A stretch of DNA of 10,674 nucleotides from Bacillota bacterium (lineage in GTDB: Bacteria; Bacillota_C; Negativicutes; CTSoil-072), in assembly GCA_017861495.1 (NCBI GenBank), contig JAGFXW010000061.1:1-10674 (forward strand), in the 5' to 3' direction. Below are positions 7,034 through 10,674 of the stretch, piece after piece. Below the pieces are notes generated by a model. The model saw nothing but the letters and a program-made list of their open reading frames with translations, did not search any database and was not told the DNA's origin. Made by a program: the position numbers and the translations under genes. The first letter of the stretch is position 1; each line of letters begins with the position of its first letter.

Positions 7034-8485
7034 TTAATTATTTTTCGTTTCAGGACGGTAAGTCATTAAACTGATAACCACAAAAACCAGCAGGTTGATG
7101 ACGAGGGCGACAAACCCGGCGTTCAGATGCTGACCCAAGAAGGGCACAGGATCCATCTTGCCTAAAACGAGGGTAAACACGAGAATTTCACCAACCAGCA
7201 ATCCGCAGTAAGCGCCGATTTTGGTTGCTTTTTTCCAGAAAATACCCAACACCAGCATCGGGAAAAACTGCGTAACGCCGGAATAACCTGTCAACAGAAG
7301 GTTAACCAGCATGTTTGGCAAATAAATGGCGAGAATTAATGCAACCGAAGTCAAAACCAATACCATAATGCGGGCGATTTTTCCCATTGATTCCATACTG
7401 GTATTCTTTCCGATCGTGCGTCCGTACACATTCCGCGAGAACAGCATGGATGTGGACAGTAGCAAGTCGGCAGCCGGGATCATGCAGGCCAGCGCGCCGG
7501 CGCCGCCTACCAAACCCAGCGCCCAACCGGGAAAGGTTTGTTGTACGATCACCATGAACGCCATATCCGGGGTTTTTAAGGCCGGAACAAGAACTAACAA
7601 GGCAGCAAACCCGATTAACATCGGGAACAGCAGACAAATCTGATATAAGGGCAGGTAAACTGCATTGTGGCGAAGGACCTCCGCGTTTTTCGCACTGAAA
7701 CTGTTGGCGGCGAAATGCGGCCACATGTAAAAGCCTAAGCTGGTCAGCATTAGCGTGGACATAACCCAACCCACATCCAGCGCTTTTGTGCCGCCCGGCA
7801 AGGCCAGAAAGCCCGGTTTTGCCGCTTCAATCGCTTCAAACATACCGCCTACACTGCCGAAATAGTGAATTGGCAAATAAAGGCCGAAAAATACGACGGC
7901 AATAATCATAACCACGTCTTTGATAACGGCGGTGGTAGCAACACCTTTTAATCCGCTGGTATACACAAAAACAGCAACCATGGTGAACGCCATCAGCATG
8001 GCGGGAACCCGGCCAATTTGGCCATACGAACAAGTTTCAATGATTAAACCCAGGCCGGTTAACTGTAATTGCAGATACGGAAGCAAAAAAGCAACTCCGA
8101 TGACGGCAGTAAGAACGCCTAACGTTTTGCTTTTGTAAATATGTTCGACCAGGTCAGGCTGGGTCATTAAGCCGTATTTTCGGCCTAACGGGGCAAAAGC
8201 CGGTAATATATAGTACCCAACGAGGTAAGCCAGCGCTCCATAACCGAGAATGTAAAACGTTGGGCCGCCTCGGGCATAGGCCCAGCCGCTGGCGCCCAAA
8301 AAGGCGAAAGCCGTATAAATTTCACCGGCCAGAATAAACCAGTTTAACCATCTGCCAAAATTACGGCCGCCAACAGCCCATTCTTCTAAATTCATTTTTT
8401 TATTCATGCCGGGAACCATACCGACAATCGTAATGCCAACAACAAAAACAAAAATAATTGCCAAAGCCATAGCTTCACTGCTCAT
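7034..8485 (-). CDS. Sodium:solute symporter family protein, MctP/YhjB-like (probable monocarboxylate uptake)
   Basis: The 483-residue integral membrane protein has about 13 hydrophobic segments. It matches the SSS (LeuT-fold) branch that includes rhizobial MctP and Bacillus YhjB. Diagnostic stretches are EEWAVGGRNFGRWLNWFILAG (34-54) with IYTAFAFLGASGWAYARG (56-73) in the first helices, and IPAADLLLSTSMLFSRNVY (336-354), which contains the Ser/Thr residues that form the Na2 sodium site in this fold. ATG 8485 is preceded by a weak AAGGGTG SD. It follows a DUF3311 gene by 32 bases in the same direction, the standard partner arrangement for this branch, and should be cotranscribed with it from the promoter at 8760-8788. 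MctP relatives take up lactate, pyruvate, acetate or alanine, and which of these applies here is unknown. A TetR gene divergent from this operon is the natural candidate regulator. Confidence 0.9.
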   Translation of the reverse strand: MSSEAMALAIIFVFVVGITIVGMVPGMNKKMNLEEWAVGGRNFGRWLNWFILAGEIYTAFAFLGASGWAYARGGPTFYILGYGALAYLVGYYILPAFAPLGRKYGLMTQPDLVEHIYKSKTLGVLTAVIGVAFLLPYLQLQLTGLGLIIETCSYGQIGRVPAMLMAFTMVAVFVYTSGLKGVATTAVIKDVVMIIAVVFFGLYLPIHYFGSVGGMFEAIEAAKPGFLALPGGTKALDVGWVMSTLMLTSLGFYMWPHFAANSFSAKNAEVLRHNAVYLPLYQICLLFPMLIGFAALLVLVPALKTPDMAFMVIVQQTFPGWALGLVGGAGALACMIPAADLLLSTSMLFSRNVYGRTIGKNTSMESMGKIARIMVLVLTSVALILAIYLPNMLVNLLLTGYSGVTQFFPMLVLGIFWKKATKIGAYCGLLVGEILVFTLVLGKMDPVPFLGQHLNAGFVALVINLLVFVVISLMTYRPETKNN

Positions 8486-8517
8486 GTTTCATCACCCTTT
8501 CTCTTTCGCACACGGTA

Positions 8518-8718
8518 TCATTGTGAATCTTGGTTGTTTTTGGAGTCTATGTGGTACAGACACTTAATGCATATGAAAGCGACAAAGATGCCGGCGATGA
8601 GCCAAAACGCTAAAAATGGCAAGCCGCATACGATGGGTTTTACCCGATTCACAAAAGGAATCATCCCTACCGTCCAAATAAACGGAATTAGAGTTAAGAT
8701 CACTTTGATCGGATTCAT
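8518..8718 (-). CDS. DUF3311 small membrane protein, partner of the SSS symporter
   Basis: The 66-residue product has two hydrophobic segments (about 5-22 and 30-54) joined by PFVNRVKPIVCGLPFLAFW (21-39), the conserved NRV.P...GLPF core of DUF3311. Small proteins of this family (for example Bacillus YhjC) are commonly encoded directly before an MctP/YhjB-type symporter and are thought to be accessory subunits, though no biochemical role is firmly established that I know of. ATG 8718 follows GGGAGGT at about 7 bases on the minus strand. The C-terminus is short and polar (HIDSKNNQDSQ), probably cytoplasmic or at the membrane face. The symporter begins 32 bases downstream with no terminator between, so the two form an operon. 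Confidence 0.85.
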   Translation of the reverse strand: MNPIKVILTLIPFIWTVGMIPFVNRVKPIVCGLPFLAFWLIAGIFVAFICIKCLYHIDSKNNQDSQ

Positions 8719-8759
8719 TTTAGTTACCTCCCTTTTTTTAGAATTTTAATCCATCTCTT

Positions 8760-8788
8760 ATAATAGTTGTTTTTCCTTTTACTTACAA
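8760..8788 (-). promoter_or_regulatory. Sigma-70 type promoter of the DUF3311-symporter operon
   Basis: On the minus strand a -35 box TTGTAA (8783-8788) and a -10 box TATTAT (8760-8765) are separated by 17 bases. Transcription would start near 8753, giving a leader of about 35 bases with a GGGAGGT SD before ATG 8718. The -35 box lies within the CTTACAA half of a wide inverted repeat with TTGTAAG at 8846-8852. Confidence 0.7.
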
Positions 8789-8812
8789 GACTAGATTAAG
8801 ATACTTTTCTCG

Positions 8813-8828
8813 TAAAAACCCGTTTTTA
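8813..8828. repeat. Inverted repeat in divergent promoter region, possible operator
   Basis: TAAAAAC and GTTTTTA form perfect 7-base arms around a 2-base centre. The site lies between the two divergent promoters, 24 bases upstream of the leftward -35 box and 59 bases upstream of the rightward one. No gene ends here, so a terminator role is unlikely. A regulator site is possible, but the arms are AT-rich and could be chance. Confidence 0.45.
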
Positions 8829-8887
8829 TAACTTTTTAGGTGAAGTTGTAAGATTTTGAATTATAGTACGATCGAAACAGGCTTACA

Positions 8888-8916
8888 TTGACAGGAAAAG
8901 ATGGAGTTTTTATAAT
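8888..8916 (+). promoter_or_regulatory. Consensus sigma-70 promoter of the tetR gene
   Basis: A perfect -35 box TTGACA (8888-8893), a 17-base spacer and a perfect -10 box TATAAT (8911-8916) are present. The predicted start is near 8923, leaving a leader of about 24 bases that holds the SD GGAGGG (8936-8941). A promoter this strong on a regulator gene usually needs repression, which suggests autoregulation. Confidence 0.88.
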
Positions 8917-8921
8917 TATAA
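8910..8921. repeat. 12-bp palindrome over the tetR -10 box
   Basis: TTATAATTATAA is a perfect palindrome centred on the -10 box of the tetR promoter. A TetR dimer bound here would block the promoter, but an AT-only palindrome at a TATAAT box can also arise by chance. Confidence 0.4.
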
Positions 8922-8946
8922 GGGAATGTTATACCGGAGGGTGAAA

Positions 8947-9582
8947 ATGAGGACTACGCAAGCCGTTTCTTTGAATGATGTTTCCCGGACCAAGCGTCAG
9001 CAAATATTGGATGCCGCCTATGTGATTTTTTCCCGCAAAGGGTATCATCGGGCTACCGTGGACGAAATTATTGCTTTGGCCGATACGGGAAAGGGAACCG
9101 TATATAATTATTTTACGAATAAAGAAAGGTTATTTTACACGCTGGTCAAGGAAAGAAGCGCCCCGTTTGAGAGCGCGTTGCAAGAAGTGGCCCGGTCTCA
9201 CGATCCTGTTTTGACCAAACTGGAAATCATGATCCGTTTGTTTCTGCAGTTTTATTTGGACAATGGCGGGCTATTAAGGGTATTAATGCATGAAATGCGT
9301 GGTTTTGGCAGCGAACAATATTCAACCTTGAGCCAGGATCAAAGGGAAAAACACCAAAATTCGTTCCGTGCCACGATTGACATACTCCAGCAGGCGTTGG
9401 AAGAAGGGATTCAGGCCGGAGTGATCAAAGAATGCGATGCGCAAAAATCGGCCTATGCTCTCTTTAGTGTCATCGTAACGATGGTTTTCCAAAATTTCGT
9501 AGAAGAAAATTTGGACGAGACAGCGCATTTAATTGCTGATGTATTTTTTTACGGAATCGCAAAAGAGAGATTGGCAAAGTAA
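8947..9582 (+). CDS. TetR/AcrR family transcriptional regulator
   Basis: The 211-residue cytoplasmic DNA-binding protein has a classic TetR N-terminal domain. RTKRQQILDAAYVIFSRKGY (14-33) leads into the helix-turn-helix TVDEIIALADTGKGTVYNYF (37-56) and then TNKERLFYTLV. The rest (about 75-211) is a helical ligand-binding and dimerisation domain of the usual length, not diagnostic of a ligand. ATG 8947 is chosen because GGAGGG lies five bases before it. The in-frame ATG at 8926 would add seven residues and has no properly spaced SD. The gene is divergent from the DUF3311-symporter operon across a 228-base region with promoters for both sides, so control of that transporter and of itself is the simplest inference. 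Its ligand might be an organic acid or CoA ester, but nothing in the sequence shows it. Confidence 0.93.
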   Translation: MRTTQAVSLNDVSRTKRQQILDAAYVIFSRKGYHRATVDEIIALADTGKGTVYNYFTNKERLFYTLVKERSAPFESALQEVARSHDPVLTKLEIMIRLFLQFYLDNGGLLRVLMHEMRGFGSEQYSTLSQDQREKHQNSFRATIDILQQALEEGIQAGVIKECDAQKSAYALFSVIVTMVFQNFVEENLDETAHLIADVFFYGIAKERLAK

Positions 9583-9597
9583 ATTGTTGATGGACGA

Positions 9598-9649
9598 ATA
9601 AAGCAAAGAAAAAAGCGGAATTCATTTTCCGCTTTTTTCTTTGCTTTAT
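9598..9649. terminator. Bidirectional intrinsic terminator between tetR and the metQ-like gene
   Basis: A perfect inverted repeat has 23-base arms (9598-9620 and 9627-9649) and a 6-base loop TTCATT. The arms carry a GC-containing core (AGCGGAA) and an A-run/T-run, so both transcripts gain a U-rich side. It starts 15 bases after the tetR stop and ends 8 bases before the end of the convergent lipoprotein gene. Confidence 0.93.
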
Positions 9650-9657
9650 ATTGGGTT

Positions 9658-10470
9658 TTACCAGGCGGTCAGCATAAGACCTTTAAAACGATCCTGGATG
9701 AATTGTTTTACTTCGTGGGAATGATAGGCGTTCAAGAATTTTTGGATCGCCGGATTTTCTGCATCTTTTTTTCGGCCGACAATCACGTTGACGTAGGGTG
9801 AATCAACGCCTTCTGATAATAAAGCGTCTTTAGCAGGCGAAAGTCCGACTGTTGAAGCGTAATGAGCGTTCATAACCGCGATGCTGCCGTCAGTGAGCGA
9901 GCGGGGAATTTGCGCGATATCCATTTCGATGAGCATCAGTTTGTTTGGGTTCTGAATGATATCAGTTATCGCAGCGTTAGAGCCGGACCGTGGGTCTAGT
10001 ACCAGCAGGCCGGCTCTTTCCAGTAACAGAAGAGCGCGGCTGGCATTGGCCGGGTCGTTGGGAATAACAATGGTAGAGCCGGGTGCCATAGCGGACAGGT
10101 TTTTGATTTTTTGCGAATAGATACCCATCGGGAAAATTACTGTTTTGGCGATCGGTATAATTTCATACTTACGGTCCTTTACGATGGTATCCAAATAGGG
10201 CTGGTTTTGAAAGCTGTTTAGATCAATATCGCCTTGATTGAGGGCTGCGTTCAACTGGGCGTAATCGTTCATTTCCACGATGACAACCGTCAGCCCGTCT
10301 TTCTCCGCCACTGTTTTTACAACCTTCATAATTTCAGAATGTGGTCCGGCTGGAACTCCGACTTTTAACACATTATTTGGTTTTGTTGTCATGCTGGCAC
10401 TGCAGCCTGCGAAGGCGGCAGCTAATACGCAGACAAGCAGGATGATGGCAATCTGTACCGGTTTGTTCAT
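9658..10470 (-). CDS. MetQ/NlpA-family ABC substrate-binding lipoprotein
   Basis: The 270-residue protein has a short basic start, a hydrophobic signal peptide and a lipobox AFAGC with the lipidated cysteine at 23, so it should be anchored outside the cytoplasmic membrane. The mature part follows MetQ closely: LKVGVPAGPHSEIMK (35-49), NAALNQGDIDLNSFQNQPYLD (74-94), VIPNDPANASRALLLLERAGL (135-155), IPRSLTDGS (188-196) and SPYVNVIVGR (224-233). MetQ binds methionine for the MetNI importer. Pocket residues seem kept at Tyr70, Tyr92, Arg145, Asn201 and Asn228, but Asn89 stands where MetQ proteins usually have His (FQH). No metN or metI is visible. It lies 57 bases after an aminotransferase gene on the same strand. 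The SD (AAAGGAG, 10488-10494) is unusually far from ATG 10470. Substrate specificity is therefore uncertain. Confidence 0.9.
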   Translation of the reverse strand: MNKPVQIAIILLVCVLAAAFAGCSASMTTKPNNVLKVGVPAGPHSEIMKVVKTVAEKDGLTVVIVEMNDYAQLNAALNQGDIDLNSFQNQPYLDTIVKDRKYEIIPIAKTVIFPMGIYSQKIKNLSAMAPGSTIVIPNDPANASRALLLLERAGLLVLDPRSGSNAAITDIIQNPNKLMLIEMDIAQIPRSLTDGSIAVMNAHYASTVGLSPAKDALLSEGVDSPYVNVIVGRKKDAENPAIQKFLNAYHSHEVKQFIQDRFKGLMLTAW

Positions 10471-10527
10471 GATCAGAGAAATAACTTCTCCTTTATAAGT
10501 AGTATTGGTTTCCCGACAACCACAGAC

Positions 10528-10674
10528 TTATTTTCTGGGCTGCAATTTTTTCAGGCGTTCAACGGCTGCTTCCAATGTGGCAAACTGTTTGCAGAAGCAA
10601 AAGCGGATGTAGTTGCGGCCGTCCGGTATTTCATCACGATAAAAACTGGAGCCCGGAACAACAGCTACCCCGAT
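10528..10674 (-). CDS. Class I/II PLP-dependent aminotransferase, C-terminal end (5' part outside window)
   Basis: The frame is open from the window edge to the TAA at 10528-10530 and gives the last 48 residues. They read IGVAVVPGSSFYRDE, then GRNYIRFCFCKQFATLEAAVERL near the end. This is the typical C-terminus of fold-type I aminotransferases: the GVAVVPGSSFY strand followed by the substrate-carboxylate arginine in the YIRFCFCK segment. The RFCF.K wording recalls the methionine/kynurenine aminotransferase branch (YbdL-like), but the fragment is too short to assign a substrate. It reads toward the metQ-like gene with 57 bases between and no terminator seen, so the two could be cotranscribed. 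Confidence 0.85.
   Translation of the reverse strand: MGVAVVPGSSFYRDEIPDGRNYIRFCFCKQFATLEAAVERLKKLQPRK

Noticed and set aside
8926..8946. Upstream ATG of tetR
   Set aside because: The AGGGA before it directly abuts the ATG with no spacer, and it is only three bases past the predicted transcription start. ATG 8947 has GGAGGG at five bases.
10471..10527. S-box or T-box type riboswitch before the metQ-like gene
   Set aside because: The 57-base gap is far too short for either class and lacks their conserved elements; any such leader would have to lie upstream of the aminotransferase, outside the window.
1..10674. Mobile element, CRISPR array, defence system or RNA gene
   Set aside because: I saw no transposase, integrase or toxin-antitoxin motifs, no regularly spaced repeats and no tRNA-like cloverleaf. 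All stretches over 300 bases are occupied by genes with recognisable families, and codon style is uniform by eye.

Overview
The window looks like chromosome from a low-to-medium GC Firmicute. The purF-M-N-H-D order, the iron-sulfur type PurF, strong AGGAGG ribosome binding sites, GTG/TTG starts and long intrinsic terminators all point there. The mix of a Clostridia-like purine operon with organic-acid transporters suggests an anaerobe of the Negativicutes (Sporomusa/Pelosinus type). That placement is inference from gene content and protein style, not from a search.

Left half (1-5426, + strand): the distal part of a de novo purine operon. It holds the C-terminal part of purF, then complete purM, purN, purH and purD. 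Spacing is very tight: the purM SD overlaps the purF stop, purM/purN overlap by 8 nt, and purN/purH overlap by ATGA. It ends in a perfect 26-bp-arm hairpin. Together PurD, PurN, PurM, PurF and PurH supply most of the steps from PRPP to IMP; the FGAM synthetase and PurE/K/C/B steps would be encoded elsewhere.

Middle (5434-8718, - strand): a DASS (SLC13-type) anion permease gene, and upstream of it a two-gene operon encoding a small two-helix DUF3311 protein and an MctP/YhjB-like sodium:solute symporter. A terminator separates the two units. The likely theme is uptake of organic acids (monocarboxylates by the SSS protein, di/tricarboxylates by the DASS protein), but the substrates are not readable from the sequence.

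Regulatory hub (8719-8946): a divergent intergenic region of 228 bp with a consensus promoter for a TetR-family regulator gene to the right and a good promoter for the DUF3311-symporter operon to the left, plus several inverted repeats that could be operators.

Right end (8947-10674): the tetR gene on the + strand, a perfect 23-bp-arm bidirectional terminator, then on the - strand a MetQ/NlpA-type substrate-binding lipoprotein gene preceded by the last 48 codons of a class I aminotransferase gene. The two may form one operon concerned with methionine or a related amino acid.

I found no mobile element, CRISPR array, tRNA or rRNA, and no clear sign of an undescribed system. The most interesting points are the divergent tetR/DUF3311-symporter control region and the altered ligand-pocket residue and odd translation start of the MetQ-like protein.
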